From Microcaldota archaeon (lineage in GTDB: Archaea; Micrarchaeota; Micrarchaeia; Anstonellales; JAGGVH01), in assembly GCA_020854835.1 (NCBI GenBank), contig JAHKLX010000007.1, positions 1-64,000 of the forward strand: a DNA stretch of 64,000 nt, in the 5' to 3' direction. Positions 15,446 through 23,905 of this stretch are shown in pieces. Position 1 is the first letter of the stretch. The number at the start of each line of letters is the position of its first letter. A model generated the notes under the pieces. That model worked only from the letters and a program-made list of their open reading frames with translations. It ran no database searches and was not told the origin of the DNA. The translations under genes and the position numbers were made by a program.

Positions 15446-17548
15446 TTATTCTGAGTAGAAATACAATATTTCTTGATTCTCTTCACCAATAAGGGAAAAA
15501 CGTATTTTTTCATGTTCATTATCTACAAAAGAGAAAAAGTTATTTATGTTTTTTTGTATGTTTGATTTGTATTTTCCCAAATTGGAAAAAACAGTTCTTA
15601 GTTCTTCATCGTTCCACTCCATAAGTTCAGATATAAGATTGGTTACATCCTCTGCTTGTTTCGCATAATGTTCAACAATAAGCAAAGGATTGTTGAGTAT
15701 TTCATCTGCTTCAGTTTTTGTAAAGTCCCAAGGTCTAACTCCGGTTGCCAAGTAAAGACGTTCTGATTCTGTTAATTTTGATTCAAAAAAAGCAGAAACT
15801 GCCTTTATTGCTTCGGTTCTAAAACGATGTCCTTTTGATTCTTCATCATCTTCAATCCTATCCAAAAAATCCATTATTTTTAATTTTGTTTTGACTTTCT
15901 CGAAATAAGAATTGGGTTTATTTAATTTTTCCCGGGCAGCAATACTAACAGCAGACATGTACTCATTAAGCCTGTAATCAACTAATTCATTGAATTCTGA
16001 ATATTTTGTTAGTCTTGTTTCAAAAAAGGAATTAAAATTGGCTGTAACAACATAATCGCAAAGTGACAACATATATTTTTTTGTATTGTCTGCCATTTGC
16101 GCCGTAATGATATTTAGTTGCTGGCGGTGGTGTGATTTAAGATAATCATATGCGGCATAATCGAAAACTCCGTTTAAAGGCGACATCACCAATTTATTTA
16201 TGAATATTGTTAATGATGGGTTGAAAATGTTTTCCGTAAAGAGTGTTTGTTGATAATCCTGTATAGTTCTTTCAATAACACCCCATGAATCTGTATAATT
16301 TTTTAGGTTTTTCCCTTTGTTTTGTCTGACCAAACTTTCAACTTGTTCAGCAAAATGGTTGATTTTTTCTTCGGTTGGCCCCCCTTCAAATCTTTTGAAA
16401 ACCATATCTATTTTTTCACCTTCTGAAAGTCTTTGTAAAACATTAAGTAAATTATCCAAATATTTTGATTCTTCAGCATCTAAAATCATATGTGATGAAT
16501 ACTCAAATTGTACAACATCATCTTCACCAACAAGAGGTACTGTTATGGATTTGTTAACTGCACAATCTCTAATGAAAATCAACAAATCATTTTCAGTAGC
16601 AAGCAATCTGAAAGCATAAACAACATCATCTTTATCAACATCAAGCAAATTCAATTTTTTGTTTTGATCATTTAATTCTTGTCTTAGTTCTGCTTCTTTT
16701 AAATTATATTCTTCTATGCAAGCCTTGGCCTTTAGATATGTTAAAAAAATTTCCTTGGAGTATAAACCATTTCTTAACTGATGATTTGTTAAAATGTTAA
16801 CTACTTCTCCGAAACATTTTCTATCAGTCTCGTCTTCCAACGCATAAAGGTCCTGCAATTCTTTTTTCTTGACTTCCAAATGGATAAGGTCTAGTTCTGA
16901 AAATTGGCTTTTTTCTGATAATTTTTGAATTTCTTTGTTAGTTTCTGATATTAACTCATTGATTTGACTCAGGAATTTATCATAACTTTCTTCAACTTTA
17001 ACTGCTTTTTCAAAACTCTTTAAAGTTATTTTTGATGCTCCATCTAAATGAAAAAATTCTGTGTTTTTATCGATAATGTCTAGAAGTGCATTGTTTTTCT
17101 CATCTGGCAACTGCATTAGTTGTTCTTGCAATTCATTTATTCTTTTCTTTGTTCCATCTATTTCCGAGGGATTTCTTATGATTTTTTTTACAGCATCTGC
17201 AAAATTGTCCAATGCTCTGTCAGTAAGATTGAGATGATATTCAACATCCGCTCCAGTCCCCTGAAATAAGACAGGATTTATTAATTCAATTCCGAATTGA
17301 GCTTGCGCTCTTTTTAAATCGCGGTATTCGTTTATAGAATTCGCAAAACAAGGGTTATTACATTCTAAATTTGCAAAAGAGATTCTGGATGAAGGCAATT
17401 TATACCCCTCAGATATCTCTCTAAAAAGAATCTTTGCAACAGAACCAAGATCCATATCTCTATCAATAGACATTGCCCTATCAATAAAATGCTCTTTAGG
17501 GAAATTAGGAAATTTTTCAGTTATTGGTTTATGTTTATACCCTCCCAT
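15446..17548 (-). CDS. Large cytoplasmic coiled-coil protein of unknown function
   Basis: 700 residues from the ATG at 17548, chosen because GCGGTGACATT precedes it. No signal peptide or membrane segment is seen. Residues about 130-330 are rich in heptad-like Glu/Lys/Leu runs (for example KEIQKLSEKSQFSELDLIHL), predicting coiled coil; the rest is mixed alpha. One short motif, NLECNNPC near residue 60, could bind metal. I recognise no family. It is divergent from the aldolase/translin operon, sharing a 90-nt promoter region. Codon and base use match the neighbours, so it is probably a lineage-specific resident gene. Confidence 0.75.
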   Translation of the reverse strand: MGGYKHKPITEKFPNFPKEHFIDRAMSIDRDMDLGSVAKILFREISEGYKLPSSRISFANLECNNPCFANSINEYRDLKRAQAQFGIELINPVLFQGTGADVEYHLNLTDRALDNFADAVKKIIRNPSEIDGTKKRINELQEQLMQLPDEKNNALLDIIDKNTEFFHLDGASKITLKSFEKAVKVEESYDKFLSQINELISETNKEIQKLSEKSQFSELDLIHLEVKKKELQDLYALEDETDRKCFGEVVNILTNHQLRNGLYSKEIFLTYLKAKACIEEYNLKEAELRQELNDQNKKLNLLDVDKDDVVYAFRLLATENDLLIFIRDCAVNKSITVPLVGEDDVVQFEYSSHMILDAEESKYLDNLLNVLQRLSEGEKIDMVFKRFEGGPTEEKINHFAEQVESLVRQNKGKNLKNYTDSWGVIERTIQDYQQTLFTENIFNPSLTIFINKLVMSPLNGVFDYAAYDYLKSHHRQQLNIITAQMADNTKKYMLSLCDYVVTANFNSFFETRLTKYSEFNELVDYRLNEYMSAVSIAAREKLNKPNSYFEKVKTKLKIMDFLDRIEDDEESKGHRFRTEAIKAVSAFFESKLTESERLYLATGVRPWDFTKTEADEILNNPLLIVEHYAKQAEDVTNLISELMEWNDEELRTVFSNLGKYKSNIQKNINNFFSFVDNEHEKIRFSLIGEENQEILYFYSE

Positions 17549-17638
17549 AATGTCACCGCATATACACAATTTACAATATATATACACAGTTTATATTTAT
17601 AAACCTTTCCGTTGTAATTTTGTTTAAAAGGTGAGGAT
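17549..17638. promoter_or_regulatory. Divergent promoter with a 20-bp-spaced direct repeat
   Basis: TATACACAATTTA at 17561-17573 and TATACACAGTTTA at 17581-17593 form a direct repeat with a 20-bp period, about two helical turns. They overlap the probable TATA elements of both divergent genes. AAAAGGTGAGGAT at 17626-17638 is the ribosome site of the aldolase gene. Confidence 0.4.
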
Positions 17639-18412
17639 ATGAGATATTTATTGAAAGAAGGAAAGGCAGTGATATTGGCATTTGACCATGGTTTTGAGCA
17701 CGGTCCTGCGACATATAATGTAGATATGTCTCCGAAAAGGATAATGAATATAGCACTTAAAGGCGATGCTGATGCTTTGATGGTAAATAAAGGTATTGTA
17801 AAAGCACTTCCCCCCAAACTAAGAAAAGATGTTAAAATGATTATGAAAGTGACAGGCAGAACAGATATGTCACCATTGATGACACAAGGTTTGACAGGAA
17901 CTGTTGGAGACGCTTTAGCAAGGGATATAGACACTATTGCTGCAACGATATATATCGGTAATGAATATGAAGACGAGCTTTTAACCCAGTTCTCACATTT
18001 ATACAATGAAGCAAAGGAATATGGTTTGTCAGTTATGGGAATAGTGTATCCAAGACCACAAGATAAAAAAAGATATAAAGGAGAATATGTGAGATACGCA
18101 GCAAGGATTGGTGCAGAAATAGGATGTGATATAATCAAAACCTATTATCCTATTGAAGGACAAAAAATGTTTGAAAAGGTAGTTAAAGATTCATTTGTGC
18201 CAGTTGTAGCAGCAGGTGGAACGGTTATGAAAAAAGATATTGATGTTCTTAAAAGAGCTGAAGAAGTTGTAAAAGCAGGCGGATTTGGAATGGCGATAGG
18301 CAGAAATGTCTGGATGCGAAAAGATGAAGAAGCAATTAAATTATTGAAATCCCTTAACGAAGTTGTTAAGTATGGGAAAACTGCAAAAGAATTTGTCAGG
18401 TGTAAAAAATGA
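17639..18412 (+). CDS. fba: Class I fructose-bisphosphate aldolase (archaeal type)
   Basis: 257 residues, the length of the archaeal DhnA-type class I enzyme. The N-terminal LAFDHGFEHGP and the Schiff-base segment CDIIKTYYP (Lys167) are diagnostic, and AAGGTVMKKD with MAIGRNVWMR binds phosphate. It catalyses reversible cleavage of fructose 1,6-bisphosphate in glycolysis and gluconeogenesis. A related archaeal group (ADH synthase, aromatic pathway) is a less likely alternative. The gene overlaps the translin gene by 4 nt (ATGA), an unexpected pairing. Ribosome site AAGGTGAGGAT. Confidence 0.88.
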   Translation: MRYLLKEGKAVILAFDHGFEHGPATYNVDMSPKRIMNIALKGDADALMVNKGIVKALPPKLRKDVKMIMKVTGRTDMSPLMTQGLTGTVGDALARDIDTIAATIYIGNEYEDELLTQFSHLYNEAKEYGLSVMGIVYPRPQDKKRYKGEYVRYAARIGAEIGCDIIKTYYPIEGQKMFEKVVKDSFVPVVAAGGTVMKKDIDVLKRAEEVVKAGGFGMAIGRNVWMRKDEEAIKLLKSLNEVVKYGKTAKEFVRCKK

Positions 18413-18972
18413 TAACTACCCAACCCATAATAAAAAAACTAGAAAAAAAAGAATCAGATATTGACAACATTTTAAGTATGAATAGAAAAATAATTAGAAT
18501 ATGTGCCAAGGGAATTAAAGATGTGCACAGAAGAGATATGATAGAAGCTAAAAAAAGCATCGAGAATTCAAAAACAGAACTTAAAAAATTAAAGAAGTTT
18601 GGAAATGAATATGATAAATATTATTTGTGTGTGGAACAGGAGTATACTGAATTAGTAGTGTTGTACAATTTAGTTTCAAAAAACAAACTTCCAAGCCAAA
18701 AACAATTGCAAGTTGGAGAAATAAGTTACCTGAATGGGATAATGGATTGTGTCGGGGAATTGAGAAGATATATGTTAGATTCTGTTAATAAAAACGACAT
18801 TGAAACAGCAAGAAAAATGTTTGAAATGATGCAAGAAATTTATGATGCAACTTTACCAATAAATTTCTCGGGAGCCATATTACCAAATTTCAAGCAAAAA
18901 CAAGACGTTGCTAGAAGACAGGTTGAATCCGCCCGTTCGGAACTAACATACGCAATAATTTCAAAAAGATAA
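18409..18972 (+). CDS. Translin/TRAX family RNA-binding protein or nuclease
   Basis: 187 residues, all-alpha. The conserved core QVGEISYLNGIMDCVGELRR (residues about 102-121) matches the translin family segment that in TRAX holds acidic catalytic residues. The C-terminal KKNDIETARKMFEMMQEIYD-type stretch and LPNFKQKQDVARRQVESARSEL match the family helices. Eukaryotic translin-TRAX (C3PO) cleaves small RNA, and archaeal homologues form octameric barrels with RNase activity. It starts inside the aldolase stop, with AGGTGTAAAAA as ribosome site. Role inferred from the family: RNA turnover or processing. Confidence 0.85.
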   Translation: MITTQPIIKKLEKKESDIDNILSMNRKIIRICAKGIKDVHRRDMIEAKKSIENSKTELKKLKKFGNEYDKYYLCVEQEYTELVVLYNLVSKNKLPSQKQLQVGEISYLNGIMDCVGELRRYMLDSVNKNDIETARKMFEMMQEIYDATLPINFSGAILPNFKQKQDVARRQVESARSELTYAIISKR

Positions 18973-19046
18973 AATTATACTGCCCTATTGGTTGGTAGGA
19001 GAGATATTTTATCTTTCAGAATACTATTCAATAAGGGGGAGTGAAA

Positions 19047-20234
19047 ATGGAAATTTTAAATGAAATTGAGATATTGAAAAACTTGGTTTCGTTCGATACC
19101 AGTTCTGAACAAGCTAAAAATTATTCTGAGATATCAAATTATATAAAAAATGAAGCTGAAAAGATTGGTCTTGACGTAAAAATTATTGATTGCAAAAAAG
19201 AAGGGTTTGAACCAAAAGACGGAAAATCAAGACCAAATATATTATTAACGAAAAATGTTGGTGCAAAAAAAACTTTGTTAATTTTAACCCATTATGATAT
19301 TGTGCCTGCAGAAAAAGAAGGTTGGAACACAGATCCTTTTGAGTTGACAGAAAGAGAAGATAAACTGTATGGCAGAGGAACAGATGATGACAAAGGACCA
19401 ATTGCTGCAGTTTTAAGTGCTTTATCACGGGTTGAAAAACCAAAAATTAACCTAAAATTCCTTATCGCATGTGATGAAGAAATAATCTCAAAATATGGGT
19501 TGGAATATGTAAGCTCTAATCATGCAGATTTGATAAAAGCAGATATTGCATGGAATTTTGATTCAAATACTGAAATGATTTATTTGGGTGGATCAGGGTT
19601 AATACAAGGCAAAATTAAGGTTATTGGAAAAGGAGGGCATGCAGGCCATATGTGCCCAACAGACAATCCTGTTCCAAAACTTGCGTATTTAATTACCGAA
19701 CTTGAAAAATACAAAAAAATGAGGGAAAAGAAAAAATCGAAAACCAATGCACCCCCCACCTGTGGAAATAAAAAAATTTGGGGCAGGTTTTCAACAACTA
19801 CATTGAATGGGAGTCAAAGTTTAAATTCAATACCCGATACTGCCGAAGTAGGATTTGATCTGCGTTTATTACCCGAAGAAAAAGGAGAAACAGCAAAAAA
19901 AGAATTGATTGAATTTCTTTCTAAAGTTTCAAAAAAGAAAGACATAACATTCGAACTTGACGAAATTGAGATATGCGAGGGATATTTATCGATAAAAACT
20001 CCCCTCACAAAAAAATTTAAGAAAATAGCTGAGAAGACAGTTAAAAGAAAACTTAAATATGGCGGAGGATTGGGGGCAGGGGATGGTACGCATATTCACA
20101 AGTTGGGCATTCCTATCATTGAATTTGGTCCTTCAGATCCTGATTCGATTTGCCACGAACCAAATGAGTTTATAAGAAAAAAAACCTTGGAAACGATGGT
20201 TAGATTAGTCGAAAATATATTGAAAGAACTTTGA
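19047..20234 (+). CDS. M20-family metallopeptidase (ArgE/DapE-like)
   Basis: 395 residues from the ATG at 19047, after GGGGGAGTG; an upstream GTG at 19041 is inside this site. Zinc-site motifs are seen: LTHYDIVPAEKEGWNTDPF (first His near 85), GRGTDDDKGPIAA (bridging Asp) and CDEEIIS (catalytic and bridging Glu). A dimerisation insert follows, with GHAGHMCPTDNPVPKL. The C-terminal GGLGAGDGTHIHKLGIP segment has the last His. Members hydrolyse N-acyl amino acids or dipeptides in the cytoplasm. The substrate is unknown; no arginine or lysine pathway genes are adjacent. Confidence 0.85.
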   Translation: MEILNEIEILKNLVSFDTSSEQAKNYSEISNYIKNEAEKIGLDVKIIDCKKEGFEPKDGKSRPNILLTKNVGAKKTLLILTHYDIVPAEKEGWNTDPFELTEREDKLYGRGTDDDKGPIAAVLSALSRVEKPKINLKFLIACDEEIISKYGLEYVSSNHADLIKADIAWNFDSNTEMIYLGGSGLIQGKIKVIGKGGHAGHMCPTDNPVPKLAYLITELEKYKKMREKKKSKTNAPPTCGNKKIWGRFSTTTLNGSQSLNSIPDTAEVGFDLRLLPEEKGETAKKELIEFLSKVSKKKDITFELDEIEICEGYLSIKTPLTKKFKKIAEKTVKRKLKYGGGLGAGDGTHIHKLGIPIIEFGPSDPDSICHEPNEFIRKKTLETMVRLVENILKEL

Positions 20235-20321
20235 ATGAAAAACTGGGGTTTTGACAGAACGAAAAATAAATAAACCTTGACTTCGATATATTTATAGAAA
20301 TAAACATTAAAAGGTGATTAA

Positions 20322-21350
20322 ATGAAAAAAATAATAGCATTATTAATAATTGGATTTCTTGTACTAGGATGCATAGGCAATGGAGATAATGGAGGGAAAC
20401 CAGTTGATGATGACAATCAAACAATTGAAGATCCCAATAATGATGGAGAGGATAATGATACTGATGTTGATATTGGCAACGATACAGACCAAGATTTTAT
20501 TGATGATGTTGAAATTGTTATAGACGATATTGATGAACCTGATGAAATTATAGTGGTGGACGATCCAAATGCAGAATTAAATGTCCGCTTTTTTAATGTG
20601 GGTTATGCTTCTTCGGCTTTGATATCAAAAGGAGATGTTAACATATTAGTTGATGCTGGAGATCCTACAAGCGGGACAAGAATTGTTGATAAAATTAAAA
20701 GCATAGGGGTTAACAAAATTGATGTTATGATAATAACCAATCCTTCAGACAGAAAAATTAGCGGCGCCTCCTACGTGCTTGATAATTTCCAAGTTGGTGA
20801 AGTGTGGGACAATGGCGCAAGCACTGAAAACTATGACAAAGTTAAAACAAAAATAAAAGAAATGGGTATAGAAACAAAAACAATAAGGGCAGGAAATAGC
20901 TTTGTATATAATGGAATGAATCTTGACTTTTACAACCCTGATGAAGAAAATATACAACCTAATAATCCAAATATTAATTCATTGGTGTTTGTTTTGAAAG
21001 ATAGATCCTTTTCAGTTATGTTTACATCAGATTTGGAAAACAATGAACTTAGAAAACTTTTAACGAATCAACCAACCTTGTATTCAAATATTGTTGAAAT
21101 TCCTAGAAATGGAAAATCTGCAATAAGAGAACTTTCATCAAGTACACAAGAAATTGTAAGGCTCATTGATGCGACAAGGCCAGATGCAATGATACTTTCA
21201 GTTGGTCCAAACAGCGACAAAGCACCTTCTCCCCAATTAATTACAGCGATAGAAACCCAGGGTGTCAAAATATACAGAACAGACACAGCAGGGAATATAT
21301 TGATAACATATAACCTGGGAAAAGGATACGAAATATACGAAAACAACTGA
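20322..21350 (+). CDS. Lipoprotein with a metal-less metallo-beta-lactamase (ComEC-like) domain
   Basis: 342 residues. A lipobox LVLGC puts a lipid on Cys17, so the protein sits on the outside of the membrane. Residues 20-84 form a very acidic Asp/Asn/Glu linker, perhaps Ca-binding. From about 85 it follows the ComEC/Rec2-type MBL fold: LNVRFFNVGYASSALI, VNILVDAGDP and VMFTSDLE. The zinc motif is lost: the canonical TH-P-H-x-DH stretch reads T-N140-P-S142-D-R144-K145, and the later HHGS position reads RNGKS. It cannot bind zinc in the usual way, so it is probably a binding or structural protein. Ribosome site AAGGTGATTAA. Confidence 0.75.
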   Translation: MKKIIALLIIGFLVLGCIGNGDNGGKPVDDDNQTIEDPNNDGEDNDTDVDIGNDTDQDFIDDVEIVIDDIDEPDEIIVVDDPNAELNVRFFNVGYASSALISKGDVNILVDAGDPTSGTRIVDKIKSIGVNKIDVMIITNPSDRKISGASYVLDNFQVGEVWDNGASTENYDKVKTKIKEMGIETKTIRAGNSFVYNGMNLDFYNPDEENIQPNNPNINSLVFVLKDRSFSVMFTSDLENNELRKLLTNQPTLYSNIVEIPRNGKSAIRELSSSTQEIVRLIDATRPDAMILSVGPNSDKAPSPQLITAIETQGVKIYRTDTAGNILITYNLGKGYEIYENN

Positions 21351-21371
21351 TTTTATTTTTTTTATTTTTTA
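21351..21371 (+). terminator. Poly-T terminator between convergent genes
   Basis: The plus strand is almost pure T (TTTTATTTTTTTTATTTTTT) right after the lipoprotein stop, a strong archaeal oligo-T termination signal. It overlaps the tail of the convergent ychF gene. Confidence 0.55.
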
Positions 21372-22522
21372 TTGAAAACAATTTTAATTATTGAATTGTT
21401 TTCTAATTTATTCTCCCTACCTATCATTATTTTTTTGCGCGCATCAAATGCTGTTTTATATCCTTCTTGAATATCAGTATGTATCAACCCTGCAAGTTCA
21501 TAAGGAGTTGCGCCTTGTGGAACTAGTTTTGTTTCTGGAAGAACATTTCCTTGAGAATCAGAATACTTATGTTCATCCTCAACAGGATAAACAACTATCA
21601 TGTTCAATATATCAAATACTGTTTTATTTAATAGTTCTTGAGCCCCTGTTGATCCATATACATCTAAAACATTGTGTTGGATATAATTTAAACCGTTTTT
21701 TTGTTCATTGGAAAGTTCTTTTAAAACATCAAAGTTTTTGCTCCCTGGAACGTATTCAATTAATTTCGCCTGCGAAGCTTTTTTTAGAGTTAGCTCAGAA
21801 ATTGAAGAAACAGGTATTACGGCGTAATCTAATTTTTTAAGATTTTCAATATTCTTTCTCGCAGAAGGCATATCACATTTATTTGCTGCAATTATGATAG
21901 GCTTTGAAAGTTTCCTAACTCCCTTGGCAAAAGAGAATATTTCATCTTCCTCCCAATCTATTCTCTTTTTATCAAGATTTAGGGTGTTGGCAATTTTTTC
22001 GATATCATTTTCAAATATTTTTAGTCCGGATAAAATTGCAAATAATGATTTGATATCTTTAAATCTAACTTTATCCCAATTTCTTTTTATTATCCCTGCC
22101 ACCCAATAATCCAATTCTTCTTCTAAAAATTTAACTTCTTCAATTGGATTGATGCTGTTTTTTTTGCCTTCTAAATCTGTTTCTCCAGAAGCATCAACGA
22201 CTTGAATAAGAGCATCAGCAGGTATCAAATCATTTAAAAACTGGTTTCCCAAACCCCTGCCCTCATGAGCACCAGGAACTAATCCTGCAACATCTAAAAG
22301 TCGGATAGGTATAAATCTATATTCCCCAGAGATTATATCGTGTTTTGGTTTTGCAACCAAATTCAAATCCTTTGCAAGATTATGCGTTTTAACATAACCT
22401 GTTCCTTCGTTAGGATTGATAGTTGTGAAGGGATAATCTGCTGTTTCCACCATATGTAAAGTTAATGCAGAAAACAGCGTACTTTTTCCTTTGTTCGGCG
22501 CCCCAACAATACCTATTAACAT
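21362..22522 (-). CDS. ychF: YchF/Obg-family GTP-binding protein (archaeal type)
   Basis: 386 residues. The G1 motif GAPNKGKST lies at residues 7-15, PFTTINPNEG is the switch I region, LLDVAGLVPGAHEGRGLGN is G3 with the Obg/YchF signature, and AANKCDMP is G4. The C-terminal TGS-type domain includes the VYPVEDEHKYSDSQGNVLPE stretch. YchF-like translation-associated NTPases bind ribosomes. It is third in an operon after a 74-residue protein and MscS; its ATG lies just after the MscS stop, with GAGGAAATAAAA as ribosome site. Confidence 0.9.
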   Translation of the reverse strand: MLIGIVGAPNKGKSTLFSALTLHMVETADYPFTTINPNEGTGYVKTHNLAKDLNLVAKPKHDIISGEYRFIPIRLLDVAGLVPGAHEGRGLGNQFLNDLIPADALIQVVDASGETDLEGKKNSINPIEEVKFLEEELDYWVAGIIKRNWDKVRFKDIKSLFAILSGLKIFENDIEKIANTLNLDKKRIDWEEDEIFSFAKGVRKLSKPIIIAANKCDMPSARKNIENLKKLDYAVIPVSSISELTLKKASQAKLIEYVPGSKNFDVLKELSNEQKNGLNYIQHNVLDVYGSTGAQELLNKTVFDILNMIVVYPVEDEHKYSDSQGNVLPETKLVPQGATPYELAGLIHTDIQEGYKTAFDARKKIMIGRENKLENNSIIKIVFNKK

Positions 22523-22524
22523 TT

Positions 22525-23631
22525 TTATTTCCTCAGATAAACAACAGATGTTGGATATGCAAACTCAATTTTATTTTTTTCAAATTCACGTTTGAGATTG
22601 AAATTAACTTGATCTATTAGTTTGAGTCTTTTACTAACATCCTTCACATAATACCTATATCTAAATACAATGGCAGAATCTCCAAATTCTTCTAGATATA
22701 TGGTGGGATCTTCAACCCCTTCAGTTTCTTCAATTATTTTTTCCATTAATTTTTTAGCCAATTCGAGTTTTTTGTGAGGAGTTTCATATACTACACCTAT
22801 CTTAGTATCAACCCGTCTTTTCATACTTCTACTGTAATTTTCAATAACTGTTTTTGATATTAAAGAGTTTGGAACAATTAACTGAGTTCCTTCAAGCGTA
22901 GTTAACCTGCAGTACCTCAGGTTTATCTCGTTTACAGTTCCAGAATCCCCTCCAAATTTTATATAATCGCCGATTTCAAAAGGTTGATTTGCAAAGATTA
23001 TTGCTCCGCCAATAACATCAGATAAAGAGGTTTGTGCTGCCATGGCCACAGCAAGACCTGCAATTCCCAAACCTCCAAGTATTGCAGTTACATCATAACC
23101 TGCATTTTGTATTAAAAATAGAATTCCAACTCCAAACAAAATAACTTTTACTCCATCTTTAACAATAGGTGTTAATTGCTCATCAAGTTTTGATTTTGTT
23201 GATTTGGTATAAGGAACAACAATCTTATCAAATAATTTATCAAAAAGTCTTGTTAAAAGCCATATTAGATTTAAAACTATGAGAACATCTCTTATGCTTG
23301 ATACCAATCCCATATCATTGTTGTTTAAGTTGATAAAGAGAAAAATTGAAAGCCATAATCCAAATATAACGATAAAAATAACAACAGGTTCTTCAATCAT
23401 ATCAACTATAATCTCATCTAAATCAGTTTTTGTTTTTGAAGTTATTTTTCTTATGTGTGTTTTAAAAACGTAATATATTGATTTAGCAAGTAATGCAGTT
23501 AATAAAACAAAAACCATTGCCAATATATAATTTCCTAAAGGCGTACCAAATATGTCCGTCCCAAAAGCAGAGATATTTTCAACCATATAACTAGATACTT
23601 GATTTGATATTGATCCACTTGTATAATTCAT
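22525..23631 (-). CDS. MscS-family mechanosensitive channel
   Basis: 368 residues with four to five membrane helices. The pore helix reads LGGLGIAGLAVAMAAQTSLSD near residues 193-214, followed by IIFANQPFEIGDYIKFGGDSGTVNEI, the signature beta domain. The C-terminal alpha/beta domain is cytoplasmic. It opens under membrane tension to release solutes after osmotic downshock. AAGGTGATTAA precedes the ATG, which is 4 nt after the stop of the small upstream gene. Strong family match. Confidence 0.92.
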   Translation of the reverse strand: MNYTSGSISNQVSSYMVENISAFGTDIFGTPLGNYILAMVFVLLTALLAKSIYYVFKTHIRKITSKTKTDLDEIIVDMIEEPVVIFIVIFGLWLSIFLFINLNNNDMGLVSSIRDVLIVLNLIWLLTRLFDKLFDKIVVPYTKSTKSKLDEQLTPIVKDGVKVILFGVGILFLIQNAGYDVTAILGGLGIAGLAVAMAAQTSLSDVIGGAIIFANQPFEIGDYIKFGGDSGTVNEINLRYCRLTTLEGTQLIVPNSLISKTVIENYSRSMKRRVDTKIGVVYETPHKKLELAKKLMEKIIEETEGVEDPTIYLEEFGDSAIVFRYRYYVKDVSKRLKLIDQVNFNLKREFEKNKIEFAYPTSVVYLRK

Positions 23632-23635
23632 TTAA

Positions 23636-23860
23636 TCACCTTGTTTTTAATCTGTTGAGAGCACTTACAAAAATATTAATATTTGTTGGAGTCAAAGGAT
23701 TGTCAAAATAAAGTTCCAGTAAAACGTCGCCTAACTCCCAGGACGTTATCATACTTAAAGGACCTTTGATAGCAATGAACTCTGTTCTTGCCATGCTTTT
23801 TTCTTCTGTTTTTATTTTGGAAGGAACAGACGGAATTTTTGGAACATTAATTTGTGACAT
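23636..23860 (-). CDS. Small protein of unknown function
   Basis: 74 residues, no membrane segment. After a basic, Pro/Ser-rich N-terminus (VPKIPSVPSKIK) comes FIAIKGPLSMITSWELGDVLLELYF, predicted strand plus helix. The frame is intact, it is the first gene of a tight operon with MscS and ychF, and it has a start at 23860 with TTAGAGATT upstream. I do not recognise the family; the operon position is the best evidence that it is real. Confidence 0.6.
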   Translation of the reverse strand: MSQINVPKIPSVPSKIKTEEKSMARTEFIAIKGPLSMITSWELGDVLLELYFDNPLTPTNINIFVSALNRLKTR

Positions 23861-23905
23861 AATCTCTAATTAGAAAATAACATTTTTAAAACTTGGTGTG
23901 TGCCC

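Noticed and set aside
17521-18138. 205-residue minus-strand frame opposite the aldolase gene
   Set aside because: The plus strand encodes a complete, motif-bearing aldolase; the antisense frame has no ribosome site or family features.
18973-19046. Small hairpins (CCTA/TAGG and AGATA/TATCT) in the spacer before the M20 peptidase
   Set aside because: Arms of only 4-5 bp in AT-rich DNA are expected by chance; no known motif.
21391-21840. 149-residue plus-strand frame opposite ychF
   Set aside because: Shadow of the conserved YchF C-terminal region; composition is Leu/Tyr/Gln-rich as expected from antisense.
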